A stretch of 64,000 nucleotides of DNA from contig NZ_JACDUU010000001.1 of the NCBI RefSeq assembly GCF_013760845.1, positions 590,082-654,081 of the forward strand. The letters run 5' to 3'. Each line of letters starts with the position of its first letter. Positions within the stretch are counted from its first letter, which is position 1. The notes beneath the pieces were generated by a model that saw only the letters and a program-made list of their open reading frames with translations, did not search any database and was not told the DNA's origin. Shown in pieces: positions 44,734 to 54,148 of this stretch. Position numbers and translations under genes: made by a program. This DNA comes from [Anoxybacillus] calidus. GTDB taxonomy: Bacteria; Bacillota; Bacilli; Bacillales; Anoxybacillaceae.

Positions 44734-45693
44734 ATGATGCTATGTTATAATGCTAATACAAAACAAATACAGAGGTTGAAAGCGCCGCACTTACCTCAAG
44801 ATCACGAAGTATGTTGGCTGCATTTTACGGAACAAACAAAAGAAATGCTCCAAGATTTATTGGAGAAGCTTTCTATTCATCCGTTAGCCAAGAAAGCGTT
44901 ATTAAACGGAAGTGATTTTCCAAAAGTAGATCAATACGAGAAGTGTGCATTTGTTTCCATCTTTATTGTTAATGATCAGTTTCAAAAAACACAACTGCGA
45001 ATCATTGCTACAGAACGATATGTTATCAGCTTTACAGAGAGGGAAATAGAATTAGCCAAGAAGCTGTTTGTCCATCTCCAACACCACCCCGATCACCTTT
45101 CTCATCCGGGATATATCTTATATGAATTTTTAAATTCAGCGGCGATGGAGTATTTAGAGTTGGTCGATTACATCGCCCGTCATATTCAAGCGCTGGAAAA
45201 ACAAGTCTTTAAAACGCCGTTTGCCAACGAAATTGGTCATCTCGTATTCCGTTGGAAAGTACGACTGCATGAACTGCGGCAAATCGCGGAAGCACAGGAA
45301 GAAGTGATGAAAACGATTGGTCATTCCAATTTTCCTTATGTCAATGAAGAAAGTAATCCGTATATTCAAGATGCCATCGCACGGTTTGCTCGGGTAACGT
45401 CGGCTCTAGATACGTTCAGAGAGACGTTGACAGGTATTTTCGATTTACAGTTATCGTTAAAATCTGACCATATGAATGTCATTATGAAAACATTGACGTT
45501 AGTCAGTGTTGTTTTTATCCCGATGACATTTATCGCCGGGCTTTACGGAATGAACTTTGAAAAAATGCCAGAATTAAAATGGAAATATGGCTATCTCTAT
45601 GCGTTGCTACTGATGGCGAGCCTAGGGATCGGCATTGCCCTCTACTTTAAGAAAAAAGGATGGTGGGGTGAGCGCAGCAAGCATCAAAAATAA
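44734..45693 (+). CDS. yfjQ: CorA-like divalent cation transporter (YfjQ type)
   Basis: 319 residues, same length as B. subtilis YfjQ. Two C-terminal helices with the GMN filter in GLYGMNFEKMPEL, followed by KWKYGY. The two CorA-type proteins of this window are only distantly alike. Two ATGs (44734, 44737) follow AAAGGG. Confidence 0.88.
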   Translation: MMLCYNANTKQIQRLKAPHLPQDHEVCWLHFTEQTKEMLQDLLEKLSIHPLAKKALLNGSDFPKVDQYEKCAFVSIFIVNDQFQKTQLRIIATERYVISFTEREIELAKKLFVHLQHHPDHLSHPGYILYEFLNSAAMEYLELVDYIARHIQALEKQVFKTPFANEIGHLVFRWKVRLHELRQIAEAQEEVMKTIGHSNFPYVNEESNPYIQDAIARFARVTSALDTFRETLTGIFDLQLSLKSDHMNVIMKTLTLVSVVFIPMTFIAGLYGMNFEKMPELKWKYGYLYALLLMASLGIGIALYFKKKGWWGERSKHQK

Positions 45694-45704
45694 AGTTTTC
45701 TAAG

Positions 45705-45738
45705 AAAGGTTGACTCATTACTAGGGTCAACTTTTTTA
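45705..45738 (+). terminator. Terminator after yfjQ
   Basis: AAGGTTGACT/AGGGTCAACTTTTTT hairpin. Confidence 0.8.
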
Positions 45739-45808
45739 TTGTCAGATTGGATTGATAATGGTTTGTAAAAAATAAAAAATATTTATTTAAAATAATTATA
45801 AAAAAGTA

Positions 45809-45836
45809 TTGAATTTAAATCTCATTTGTTTATAAT
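45809..45836 (+). promoter_or_regulatory. Promoter of ykuU-ykuV
   Basis: TTGAAT, 16-nt spacer, TATAAT (45831-45836). Confidence 0.65.
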
Positions 45837-45851
45837 AAAAAATGTATTAAA

Positions 45852-45866
45852 TAATAATTATTATAA
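45852..45866 (+). promoter_or_regulatory. PerR box
   Basis: TAATAATTATTATAA matches the 15-bp PerR consensus TTATAATNATTATAA at 14 of 15 positions. It lies just downstream of the -10, where bound PerR would block transcription of the peroxiredoxin genes. Confidence 0.75.
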
Positions 45867-45886
45867 TCTAATAGGGGGTTGCTTAA

Positions 45887-46429
45887 ATGCCAGAAAGACT
45901 AGTAGGAAAACAAGCACCGCGGTTTGAAATGGAAGCAGTCATGCCGAATAAGGAATTTAAAAAAGTTTCGTTGGAAGAAAACATGAACAACAAGAAGTGG
46001 ACCATACTATTTTTCTATCCAAATGATTTCACATTTGTTTGCCCAACAGAAATTACTGCATTAAGCGATCGTTATAGCGAGTTTGCAGAATTAGATACAG
46101 AAATCATTGGCGTATCGACAGATTCCGTTCATACCCATCTTGCATGGATCAATACCGAACGTAAGAACAATGGTTTAGGGGCGCTAAATTTTCCGCTTGC
46201 ATCCGATAAAAATATGAAAGTTTCAAAAGATTACGGTGTATTAATAGAAGAAGAGGGGATTGCGCTTCGCGGTTTGTTCATTATTAGTCCAACAGGAGAA
46301 TTGATGTATTCTGTCGTCAACCATAATAATATTGGCCGAGATGTTGACGAGACGTTACGTGTTTTACAAGCATTACAAACTGGTGGCTTATGCCCAGCCA
46401 ACTGGAAGCCAGGACAAAAAACAATATAA
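45887..46429 (+). CDS. ykuU: 2-Cys peroxiredoxin YkuU
   Basis: 180 residues. Peroxidatic cysteine in [14 protein letters not shown] and resolving cysteine in TGGLCPANW near the C-terminus: typical 2-Cys AhpC-like enzyme. Reduces hydrogen peroxide and organic peroxides. Followed 21 nt later by the ykuV thioredoxin-like gene as in B. subtilis. GGGGG before ATG 45887. Confidence 0.92.
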   Translation: MPERLVGKQAPRFEMEAVMPNKEFKKVSLEENMNNKKWTILFFYPNDFTFVCPTEITALSDRYSEFAELDTEIIGVSTDSVHTHLAWINTERKNNGLGALNFPLASDKNMKVSKDYGVLIEEEGIALRGLFIISPTGELMYSVVNHNNIGRDVDETLRVLQALQTGGLCPANWKPGQKTI

Positions 46430-46450
46430 TGATAGGAAGGTGGATATATA

Positions 46451-46894
46451 ATGAAATTACGTGAGGAAATGCCGGAATTAACAGGTGCGACAGAGTGGAT
46501 TAATGGAGAAGTGACAAAAGCGGATTTATTAGGAAAGCCAACGCTTATTCATTTTTGGTCTGTAAGTTGCTATTTATGTAAAGAAGCGATGCCGGAAGTG
46601 AATGAGCTGCGCGATGAATACGATGATGAACTGAATGTCGTAGCCGTCCATATGCCGCGTTCGGAGGACGATTTAGATATTAATGTCATCCGGCAAATGG
46701 CGCTAGCTCATGATATTATTCAACCCATTTTTGTTGATAATGAACATAAGCTAACGGATGCATTTGAAAATAAATATGTACCAGCTTATTATGTATTCGA
46801 TGCCGAAGGGAAACTTCGTCATTTCCAAGCAGGCGGAAGTGGCATGACGATGTTAAGAAAGCGGATTAATCGCGTTTTAGGTAAAGGAGAATAA
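46451..46894 (+). CDS. ykuV: Thiol-disulfide oxidoreductase YkuV
   Basis: 147 residues (B. subtilis 148), cytosolic thioredoxin fold without signal sequence. Active site CYLC in SVSCYLCKEAMPEVNE and cis-Pro at YVPAYYVFD. It probably reduces YkuU. Same operon and PerR control. Confidence 0.9.
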   Translation: MKLREEMPELTGATEWINGEVTKADLLGKPTLIHFWSVSCYLCKEAMPEVNELRDEYDDELNVVAVHMPRSEDDLDINVIRQMALAHDIIQPIFVDNEHKLTDAFENKYVPAYYVFDAEGKLRHFQAGGSGMTMLRKRINRVLGKGE

Positions 46895-46908
46895 ACGGTT
46901 CGGCGATG

Positions 46909-46949
46909 AAGCTCTGAATAGGAATGTCTTATTCAGAGCTATTTTTTTG
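46909..46949 (+). terminator. Terminator after ykuV
   Basis: GCTCTGAATA/TATTCAGAGC followed by seven T. Confidence 0.88.
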
Positions 46950-47071
46950 TTAAAATATACATGGATAATCGATATAGGCATCAGATAAAAAGAGTGGTCA
47001 AAAATCGTTTGCATATATCAGAAAGTCAATCTACATTTATATAGATTGCGTATAAAGAGGAGGATGGCTTT

Positions 47072-47800
47072 ATGAAAGAAACTATTCGAAAGTTGGAAAA
47101 CTTAATAATTGAAGCGAAACGCATTTGTTTTTTCACCGGAGCCGGAATGAGTACAGAGTCTGGCATTCCTGATTTTCGTTCGAGCAGCGGATTATGGACA
47201 AAAAATCAAAGTTTTGTCGATATTGTTTCCCGCTCCTATTTTGAAAAACATCCGATTAAGTTTTGGCAGGCGTTTAAAGAAATTTTTCGCGTCAAACTAA
47301 TGCAGCAATATGAGCCGAATCAGGGACATGTATTTATAGCAGAATTAGAGAAAAAGGGGAAATTGGTACATATTATTACCCAAAATATTGATGGGCTTCA
47401 TCAAAGAGCAGGAAGTACAAATGTATACGAGATTCATGGAACGATTCAAACAGCCACTTGTCATACATGCAAGGAAAAATATCATTTGTCTTATATCAAT
47501 GCTCATGACATTCCGAAATGCGAAAACTGTCACACGATTTTAAAGCCTGATGTTGTTCTTTTTGGTGATGCGATTCATCACTTTGAAGAAGCACTTGATG
47601 CTGCGTACCAAAGCGATTTGTTTCTTGTCCTTGGTTCTTCTCTTGAAGTAACTCCAATTAATCAAATCCCGATAATCATCGCAACCGAAACAAATATTCC
47701 GACTGTCATCATCAATAAAGACCGCACCCGCTTTGATTATTTATTTGATGTATGTATTCAAGCAAAGATTGGAGAAGTACTTCAGCAGTTGCATATATAA
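47072..47800 (+). CDS. srtN: NAD-dependent protein deacylase (sirtuin)
   Basis: 242 residues. FFTGAGMSTESGIPDFRS (NAD), TQNIDGLHQRAG, catalytic His in YEIHGTI, and a structural zinc formed by CHTC and CENC. Removes acetyl groups from lysines, for example on AcsA in B. subtilis. AGAGGAGG precedes ATG 47072. Confidence 0.93.
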   Translation: MKETIRKLENLIIEAKRICFFTGAGMSTESGIPDFRSSSGLWTKNQSFVDIVSRSYFEKHPIKFWQAFKEIFRVKLMQQYEPNQGHVFIAELEKKGKLVHIITQNIDGLHQRAGSTNVYEIHGTIQTATCHTCKEKYHLSYINAHDIPKCENCHTILKPDVVLFGDAIHHFEEALDAAYQSDLFLVLGSSLEVTPINQIPIIIATETNIPTVIINKDRTRFDYLFDVCIQAKIGEVLQQLHI

Positions 47801-47936
47801 AGATTAACTTTCTGGTTCAATCGCTCACATGGGGAAATTTTGTGGGCGATTTCTTTATAAAAACTAGGTATTTGCCCATTATTTTTTGTGGGTAAATGCA
47901 TATGTTAGGTTGGAACAGTTAAAGGAGGTGTGCAGG

Positions 47937-48026
47937 GTGAGCGGCGCTTACGGTGGGAACTTTACGTTAATTATCGTATTGTTTATTTTATTGATTATTG
48001 TTGGCTGTGCATGCATCATTCGATAA
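47937..48026 (+). CDS. YjcZ-like mini-protein 1
   Basis: 29 residues: MSGAYGGNFTL then the hydrophobic stretch [19 protein letters not shown]. Same core as the other YjcZ-type genes of this window. AAAGGAGGTG is ideal for GTG 47937. Sporulation-associated membrane micro-protein family; biochemical role unknown. Confidence 0.8.
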   Translation: MSGAYGGNFTLIIVLFILLIIVGCACIIR

Positions 48027-48050
48027 TACAAAATAAGGTGAATAGAGCAG

Positions 48051-48146
48051 ATGGGATATGGGGATGGCCCTTATGGATATGGTTATACATTTGCTTTAAT
48101 TGTTGTTTTGTTCATTTTAATTATTATATTAGTAGCAGGGACGTAA
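48051..48146 (+). CDS. YjcZ-like mini-protein 2
   Basis: 31 residues: MGYGDGPYGYGYTF then [17 protein letters not shown]. 24 nt after mini-protein 1, same operon, AAGGTG before ATG 48051. It lacks the Cys pair of the others. Confidence 0.8.
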   Translation: MGYGDGPYGYGYTFALIVVLFILIIILVAGT

Positions 48147-48148
48147 AA

Positions 48149-48175
48149 GAAGGCTGTTTAGACGGCCTTTTTTTG
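48149..48175 (+). terminator. Terminator after YjcZ-like pair
   Basis: AAGGC/GCCTT hairpin with seven T. Confidence 0.75.
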
Positions 48176-48433
48176 TTATGGTTTAGCTTATAGTCAGCGT
48201 TCCTGAAATGGACCTTAGTGCGCTTTCTGTAGAAACGGAATAAACTGTTCATGCGTTAACTCATTTTTTTAAAAGAATGATGAAATGAATAGAAAGAGAG
48301 AAAAGGTTTTATGATTCTATTTTTTATAAAGTTTTACATACAAAATATCCATTAGTTATTGACATCTTTTTGATTTGTTATACAATAAATATAAATATAA
48401 TCGTTCTGTTATAATACAATGAGGGTGATGAAA

Positions 48434-48589
48434 ATGATGGATATGGAGAAATGTCAAATTGCATGGGACTTTTTCTTAAAAAGTTGTGAAAAACACGGAA
48501 TTTCAACAAATTTAAGTTTTTATCAATTTTTGCAATCCGTTACGATGGAACAAATTGAATCGATGGTGCAACATGCAGAAATGATTTAA
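48434..48589 (+). CDS. Hypothetical 51-residue protein
   Basis: 51 residues, mixed hydrophilic with aromatic residues (WDFFLKSCEKHG, LSFYQFLQSV), no membrane helix. GAGGGTGA precedes ATG 48434/48437. Not recognised. Confidence 0.55.
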   Translation: MMDMEKCQIAWDFFLKSCEKHGISTNLSFYQFLQSVTMEQIESMVQHAEMI

Positions 48590-48640
48590 CTGTAAAGGAA
48601 GATCTAAAAAAATGAAGATTTCATTATTTGCCGACACATG

Positions 48641-48680
48641 AAAACACCTGTTTACCAGAAATGGAAACAGGTGTTTTTTC
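48641..48680 (+). terminator. Terminator before rarD
   Basis: AAAACACCTGTTT/AAACAGGTGTTTTTT hairpin. Confidence 0.9.
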
Positions 48681-48747
48681 GTGGAGAAAAAAATAAAAAA
48701 ACTTTATAATGTTATATTGTGACTAACATGAATAGAGGAGACTGAAC

Positions 48748-49683
48748 ATGAAAGACTCAATAAACAATGAAAAAGCTGGAGTTTTATATGCGGCACTTGC
48801 CTATTTTATGTGGGGAATTTTGCCGTTGTATTGGAAGTTGTTAGATCATATAGCGGCAGGTGAAATTTTGGCACACCGCATTTTCTGGTCATTTGTATTT
48901 ATGATATTATTGCTTATGTTCAATCGGCAACTCGTATTATTTCGGGAGCAATTACAAATAATAGTTCGAAATCCACAAAAAGCTATTGGTGTGATTGTAG
49001 CTGCGTTACTCATTAGTATGAATTGGTTTATTTACATATGGGCTGTGAACCATGAACATGTTGTTGAGGCGAGTCTAGGTTATTACATTAATCCGCTTGT
49101 CAGTGTAGTATTAGGTATGGTCGTTTTAAAAGAGCGTCTTAATATTTGGCAGTTGATCTCTTTTATTTTAGCGATAATTGGTGTATTCATTATTACCATT
49201 CAGTATGGCAGCTTTCCTTGGATTTCCATCTCACTTGCTGTAAGCTTCGGACTTTACGGTTTAGCGAAAAAAATAGCAACGTTTGATTCGTCCATCGGTT
49301 TAACGCTTGAAACAATGGTTGTCACTCCAGTTTCACTACTTTACATTGTTTATGTACAGGCAAAAGGTATCGGCTCCTTTGATGTAACAGATTGGTCTAC
49401 TCTTTTATTGATGGGAGCTGGTCCGGCAACGGCATTACCGCTATTATATTTTGCTAAGGGAGCAAAACGAATATCACTAACCATGATCGGTTTTTTGCAA
49501 TATATTGCTCCGACAATCAGTTTATTGCTAGGAATCTTCTTATTTCATGAAACATTTACAAAAATCCATTTCTATTCTTTTAGTTTTATTTGGGCCGCTC
49601 TTATTATTTTTTCTTTTTCAAAGACGAAACAAATGGAGTCATTGCATGAGAAATGGATGAATCGAAACTCCCTTCGCATTTAG
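48748..49683 (+). CDS. rarD: EamA-family transporter RarD
   Basis: 311 residues with ten hydrophobic helices in two EamA repeats. AALAYFMWGILPLYWKLL and the HRIFWS segment are typical of RarD. Substrate unknown (chloramphenicol-sensitive family in other bacteria). GAGGAG before ATG 48748. Its TAG lies at the edge of the repeat element. Confidence 0.88.
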   Translation: MKDSINNEKAGVLYAALAYFMWGILPLYWKLLDHIAAGEILAHRIFWSFVFMILLLMFNRQLVLFREQLQIIVRNPQKAIGVIVAALLISMNWFIYIWAVNHEHVVEASLGYYINPLVSVVLGMVVLKERLNIWQLISFILAIIGVFIITIQYGSFPWISISLAVSFGLYGLAKKIATFDSSIGLTLETMVVTPVSLLYIVYVQAKGIGSFDVTDWSTLLLMGAGPATALPLLYFAKGAKRISLTMIGFLQYIAPTISLLLGIFLFHETFTKIHFYSFSFIWAALIIFSFSKTKQMESLHEKWMNRNSLRI

Positions 49684-49809
49684 AGGCTGACCCTAAAGCA
49701 AAGTGTCAAACTCCGCAGCACAATATATAGGAGATAAGATGAAGTAAGATAAGCTATATATTGTGGAATACGCGTGAAGTCAGACACTATAGGTCAGCTC
49801 TTTTTTTTT
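49683..49809. repeat. Palindromic intergenic element, copy 10 (core orientation B)
   Basis: GAGGCTGACC/AGGTCAGCTC, inner CAAAGTGTCAAACTCC/GTGAAGTCAGACACT and a perfect central CACAATATATAG/CTATATATTGTG stem, then nine T. Good view of the whole-length hairpin. Confidence 0.88.
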
Positions 49810-49899
49810 ATCAACAAACACCCATTTTTGCAAAATCGCCTAACCATTCTATGGTAACTTGAATAGTCTAATATTACAGAAGTGAAGGAGGTGCTTAAG

Positions 49900-49998
49900 A
49901 TGGGTGCAGGTTATGGTGGAGGTTTTGCTTTAATCGTTGTATTGTTTATCCTTTTAATTATCGTTGGTTGTGCATGCATTGGTGGTCGATTCTACTAA
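49900..49998 (+). CDS. YjcZ-like mini-protein 3
   Basis: 32 residues: [20 protein letters not shown] then IVGCACIGGRFY. Closest to the family's common form. GAAGGAGGTG before ATG 49900. Confidence 0.88.
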   Translation: MGAGYGGGFALIVVLFILLIIVGCACIGGRFY

Positions 49999-50108
49999 GT
50001 TGAAAAATCTGAGTTTCATCAGTAGGAAACTTTCTTTCTGCTGATGTTACATTCACTAACATTGACTATAAGCTAGGAGTGTTCGAATCGTTTAAGGAGG
50101 TGGAATTT

Positions 50109-50246
50109 ATGCCATTTGGTTACGGATATGGATGGGGCGGCTACGGTTATGGTGGACACGGTTATGGCGGATACTTCGGCCACAGTTTTGTGTTAATTGT
50201 TGTATTGTTTATCTTACTCATTATTGTTGGCGCCGCCTGGTTCTAG
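50109..50246 (+). CDS. YjcZ-like mini-protein 4 (Gly/Tyr-extended)
   Basis: 45 residues: a Gly/Tyr-rich head ([19 protein letters not shown]) then [21 protein letters not shown]. The head resembles the N-terminus of YjcZ. AAGGAGGTG before ATG 50109. Confidence 0.88.
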   Translation: MPFGYGYGWGGYGYGGHGYGGYFGHSFVLIVVLFILLIIVGAAWF

Positions 50247-50280
50247 TATAATGAAAAATTGAAAAATTAGCAGGGAGATA

Positions 50281-50316
50281 CGGAAAAAGCCTTATTTGTA
50301 AGCGGCTTTTTCCGTT
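50281..50316 (+). terminator. Terminator after YjcZ-like pair 3-4
   Basis: CGGAAAAAGCC/GGCTTTTTCCG hairpin. Confidence 0.85.
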
Positions 50317-50400
50317 CTTTCTTTTATCGACTTGTGGAAGGAATGATAAAATAGTGGTACATATGAACAAACGATTATTGTATCGAAGGGAGCAGGGAAA

Positions 50401-51159
50401 GTGAATTTGCAGCTGAATGGAAAAAACGTATTAGTTACAGGTGGATCCAAAGGAATCGGTAAAGCCATCGCAAAGGCCTTTGTAGAAGAAGGAGCTAACG
50501 TTGCCATCATCGCCCGTGATTTAGTCCATTTAAAAGAGGCAAAAAAAGAACTCGGAAATATTGTTCTGTATCAAGCGGATTTAACGGAAAAAACGGAACG
50601 TGAGAGAGTGTTTCGACAGTTTATTCATGACTTCGGTTCACTGGATATTTTAATAAATAATGCAGGTGGAAGTAACGGAAGTAGTGTAATGGAAACAGAT
50701 TTGTCGTTATTTTATGAGGCGATGGAACTAAACTATTTTTCCGCTGTACACTTAAGTCAATTAGCTGTTCGGGAAATGAAAAAGAAGCAATCAGGCAGCA
50801 TTATTAATATCACATCCATTTATGGAAGAGAAAGCGGAGGCAAAGTTACATATAATAACGCGAAAGCAGCATTAATTAGTTTTACAAAAGCGTTAGCAAA
50901 TGAAGTAGCGCCATATGGTATTCGTGTAAATAGCGTAGCACCGGGAAGCGTTCTGCATCCAACTGGCAATTGGCAGAGACGATTAGAAGAAAATCCAGAA
51001 GGAATCCGCAAATTTGTTCAAGAACAAATACCAGCAGGACGATTTGGCACTCCCGAAGAGATTGCAAATGTGGTTGTGTTTCTTGCTTCTAACAAAGCTT
51101 CATGGATTGTCGGAGCCACAATGAACGTAGATGGTGGACAATCAAAAATGAATTTTTAG
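50401..51159 (+). CDS. Short-chain dehydrogenase/reductase
   Basis: 252 residues, classical SDR: TGGSKGIGKAIA (NAD(P) loop), NNAG at about residue 86, catalytic S in NITSIYG and YNNAKAAL (Y-x3-K). Substrate not predictable; related to FabG-like oxidoreductases. GTG start 50401 behind GGGAGCAGGG. Confidence 0.85.
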   Translation: MNLQLNGKNVLVTGGSKGIGKAIAKAFVEEGANVAIIARDLVHLKEAKKELGNIVLYQADLTEKTERERVFRQFIHDFGSLDILINNAGGSNGSSVMETDLSLFYEAMELNYFSAVHLSQLAVREMKKKQSGSIINITSIYGRESGGKVTYNNAKAALISFTKALANEVAPYGIRVNSVAPGSVLHPTGNWQRRLEENPEGIRKFVQEQIPAGRFGTPEEIANVVVFLASNKASWIVGATMNVDGGQSKMNF

Positions 51160-51194
51160 CATAATCCTAAAATTCATCTAAGCAGAAGATGATG

Positions 51195-51320
51195 AAGAGG
51201 CTGAATCTAAACCAAAGTGTCAGGCCCCGAAACCATCTATAGTACATAACGAATGTTAGATGTGAACACTCTATATGATGGATTTCGCGTAAGGTCAGAC
51301 ACTTTGGGTCAGCCCCTTTT
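51195..51320. repeat. Palindromic intergenic element, copy 11 (core orientation B)
   Basis: GAGGCTGAATC/GGGTCAGCCCC, inner AAAGTGTCAGGCC/GGTCAGACACTTT, central CGAAACCATCTATAG/CTATATGATGGATTTCG. Convergent SDR and MATE genes. Confidence 0.85.
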
Positions 51321-51321
51321 A

Positions 51322-52692
51322 TTATGCGGACTTTATGTTGGCGGATTGTCTTGCGAAACGCCGCTGAATAAAGAGCAAACGGGTAAAAAGAAACAATGCC
51401 CCGGCTGCTAGTCCGGTAATCAGCCCGATCCAGTAGCCAAATGCATGAGCGGAAGTAAAATTTGCCAGTAAATAACCAAGAGGAAGACCGATAATCCAGT
51501 AAGAAACGAAAGACATAAAAAATGTTGAATTGACATCTTTATAACCTCGCAAAGCACCTTGAATCGGGGCAGCTACTGCATCCGACAATTGAAAGAAAAT
51601 CGCATATAGTAAAAACTGTTTTGCTAATTCAAACACTTCTCTCTCTTGTGTGTACATCGAAGCGACTTCTCCGCGGAAGAAGAATAGAAACAGAGATGTC
51701 AAAACCGCCATGAAGACGGCGATGCCAATTCCTAGAAAGCTATATTGTTTCGCATCAACAAAACGTTTCGCACCGACTTCAAAGCCAATGGCAATGGTTA
51801 ATGTCATTGAGATGCTTAACGGAATCATATAGAGCAGTGAAGCAAAGTTCATCGCACTTTGGTGAGCGGCAATTGTCACAGTATCAAATTCGCTCATCAG
51901 CAATGTGACAGCGGCAAAAATGCTCGTTTCAAAAAAGATGGAAAAGCCGATCGGAATCCCAATTTGCAGCAAAGTTTTCCATTCTTTAAAAGAAATAGTA
52001 TAAAATCGTTTAAATATTTCATAACCAACAAATGGTTTGTTGCGAAGGATAATGAAAATCGCCATTATGCAGCTGCACCAATAGGTAATCGCAGTGGCAT
52101 ATCCTGTACCAACTCCACCTAATTTCGGGAATCCGAATTTACCAAAAATAAACAAATAATTCAAAAAGATATTAATTGGTAAAGAAGCAAGAGTAATCGT
52201 CATCGTTACGCGTGTTTGTCCCAGCGCATCGATAAAACAGCGAAATACGTTGTAAACAAATAACGGAACGATTCCCATTGAAAGAGCGGCTAAATAATCA
52301 TGAGCAACTTGTCGTACGAATGGCTCGAGTTTCATCTGTTGCAAAAGAGGATCGAGAAAAAAACTGCCGCTAATGATGACAATCAATGATATGGTGATCC
52401 CAAGATAGACAGCCTGTATAACAGAAAAAGCAATTTCTTTTTTTCGGCCTGCGCCAAGATGTTGGGCAACAATTGGAGTCAACGCAAGTAAAATTCCGCT
52501 TAATCCGGTATAAATCGGTACCCATATGCTTGAACCAATTGCAACTCCTGCTAAATCAGAGGAGCTAGCATGTCCTGACATCATAATATCAAAAAAGTTC
52601 ATTGCAAAAAGTCCAACTTGAGTAATGAGAACAGGAAGTAAAATTCGAATAAATTGCATCGTTTTTCCTTTAAGTGTAGGTGTATATTGCAT
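51322..52692 (-). CDS. MATE family efflux transporter (YojI/NorM-like)
   Basis: 456 residues with 12 membrane helices in two halves; PVLITQVGLFAMNFFDIMMSG at the N-terminus is typical of NorM. Exports cationic drugs using Na+ or H+. AAAGGGATG before the start on the minus strand. Close to B. subtilis YojI. Confidence 0.88.
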   Translation of the reverse strand: MQYTPTLKGKTMQFIRILLPVLITQVGLFAMNFFDIMMSGHASSSDLAGVAIGSSIWVPIYTGLSGILLALTPIVAQHLGAGRKKEIAFSVIQAVYLGITISLIVIISGSFFLDPLLQQMKLEPFVRQVAHDYLAALSMGIVPLFVYNVFRCFIDALGQTRVTMTITLASLPINIFLNYLFIFGKFGFPKLGGVGTGYATAITYWCSCIMAIFIILRNKPFVGYEIFKRFYTISFKEWKTLLQIGIPIGFSIFFETSIFAAVTLLMSEFDTVTIAAHQSAMNFASLLYMIPLSISMTLTIAIGFEVGAKRFVDAKQYSFLGIGIAVFMAVLTSLFLFFFRGEVASMYTQEREVFELAKQFLLYAIFFQLSDAVAAPIQGALRGYKDVNSTFFMSFVSYWIIGLPLGYLLANFTSAHAFGYWIGLITGLAAGALFLFTRLLFIQRRFARQSANIKSA

Positions 52693-52796
52693 AGGCGGTT
52701 CATCCCTTTATGAAAATATATATAACTATTATTATAGTTTTGGATAAAAATTGTCAAAAATACGAATTAAAATTATGTAAATCATAAGTAAGCAAC

Positions 52797-52834
52797 CCTC
52801 CAATGTTTTTATTTGGAGGGCTGTTTTTTTATTA
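52797..52834 (+). terminator. Hairpin after the histidine kinase gene
   Basis: CCCTCCAA/TTTGGAGGG with a T-run on the plus strand side. It contains the kinase stop codon. The T-run faces the wrong way for the minus-strand kinase, so its role is not clear. Confidence 0.5.
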
Positions 52835-54074
52835 CGGGTAACTCGATAATGAAGCATGTCCCATGATTGTTGCTCTCGACTTTCATGCTTCCTTTATGCA
52901 ATTCGATAATTTTACGGGATAGCGGAAGCCCTAAACCAGTCCCCGTTTCCTTTGTTGAGAAAAACGGGTCAAATATATGATCGACAATTGTTGATGGAAT
53001 TCCCGGACCATCATCGCAAAACTTAATTTTTACCGTATTATTATGTAATCTACTTGAAATGGAAACGTTCATTGTTTTTGTAACTTTTGCTTCGATTGAA
53101 TTGCGGAATAAATTTAAGAATACTTGCAACAATTGATTTTTGTCGATTTCCACATCGTAATTGGCTAGTTGTTCATCTAAATCATAATGGACGGTTACAT
53201 TATGAAGCAAAGCTTCACTTCGTAATAAAATGCCAAGGTCGTCGCGAATAAATTTGTTAATGTGAATTTTCTCCATCTTCAGTTCCCCTGGCTTAGCAAT
53301 GTTCAAAAAGTCAGTAATGATTTCATTAGCGCGATCTAATTCAGGAATGAGCAGTTTATCGATCAAGTTCACAATGTCATTTGGTAATTTGTCTCTAAAG
53401 AATTGCAAATAGCCTCTTACCGTTGTAAGAGGATTGCGGATTTCATGAGCAATACCCGCAGCAATTCGCCCTGCTAACGAAAGTTTTTCCGTTTCTTTAA
53501 TCATATTTAGTGATTGAAACATACTAATAACCCGTTTAATCGTTCCATCAGGGTTATGAATAATCCGTGTATTAATAATACCGTAATAACGGTCTAATAC
53601 TTCTTGATTATAAATCGGTTCATTCGTTTCAATTGTTTTTAATGTCATAATTAATTCATCCGGCAATTGTAATAAATCGCGCATATGTTTTCCAATAACA
53701 GAATCACGGTCTACTCCCATATCGTTTGCTGCCTGCAAGTTGCATAACGTAATAATTCCGTTACCATCGACAAACACAATATGGTGCGGGACTAAGTCGA
53801 GAATTGGCGCCAAAAAGCTTTCGACTTGTTCAAATGGCCAATCGATTTGCGGATCGATTTGAAAATTGAACTCCGATGTCTTTGTTCCATCAGGATGAAA
53901 TGAATGAATGATGGGGTCAGGATGTTCTCGTCGTTTTTCTATCGAAAGACCTAGTTTATAATCAACGTATTTAAATGGAAAATGTAATTGTTTTAATAAG
54001 CCTTTATAAAGTTGCAATTCTTTCTCTAATGCAACATATTTTTCCTTTAGTTGCTCATACGATAGCTGGGTCAT
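52809..54074 (-). CDS. PAS-domain sensor histidine kinase, soluble
   Basis: 421 residues, no membrane segment. N-terminal coiled region, PAS domain (about 90-200, HHIVFVDGNGIITLCN), HisKA with phosphorylated His in GIAHEIRNPLTTVRGY, then HATPase: NLFRNSIEA (N box), DDGPGIP (G1), TGTGLGLPL (G2). No response regulator is adjacent; such orphan kinases in bacilli often feed the Spo0 phosphorelay (inference). Confidence 0.88.
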   Translation of the reverse strand: MTQLSYEQLKEKYVALEKELQLYKGLLKQLHFPFKYVDYKLGLSIEKRREHPDPIIHSFHPDGTKTSEFNFQIDPQIDWPFEQVESFLAPILDLVPHHIVFVDGNGIITLCNLQAANDMGVDRDSVIGKHMRDLLQLPDELIMTLKTIETNEPIYNQEVLDRYYGIINTRIIHNPDGTIKRVISMFQSLNMIKETEKLSLAGRIAAGIAHEIRNPLTTVRGYLQFFRDKLPNDIVNLIDKLLIPELDRANEIITDFLNIAKPGELKMEKIHINKFIRDDLGILLRSEALLHNVTVHYDLDEQLANYDVEIDKNQLLQVFLNLFRNSIEAKVTKTMNVSISSRLHNNTVKIKFCDDGPGIPSTIVDHIFDPFFSTKETGTGLGLPLSRKIIELHKGSMKVESNNHGTCFIIELPVIKKQPSK

Positions 54075-54148
54075 ATAGCACTACTCCTCATTATAGCAAT
54101 ATATCAATTACATAAAATTTCCTTAAGTAGTATACAACAAAACGTTTG

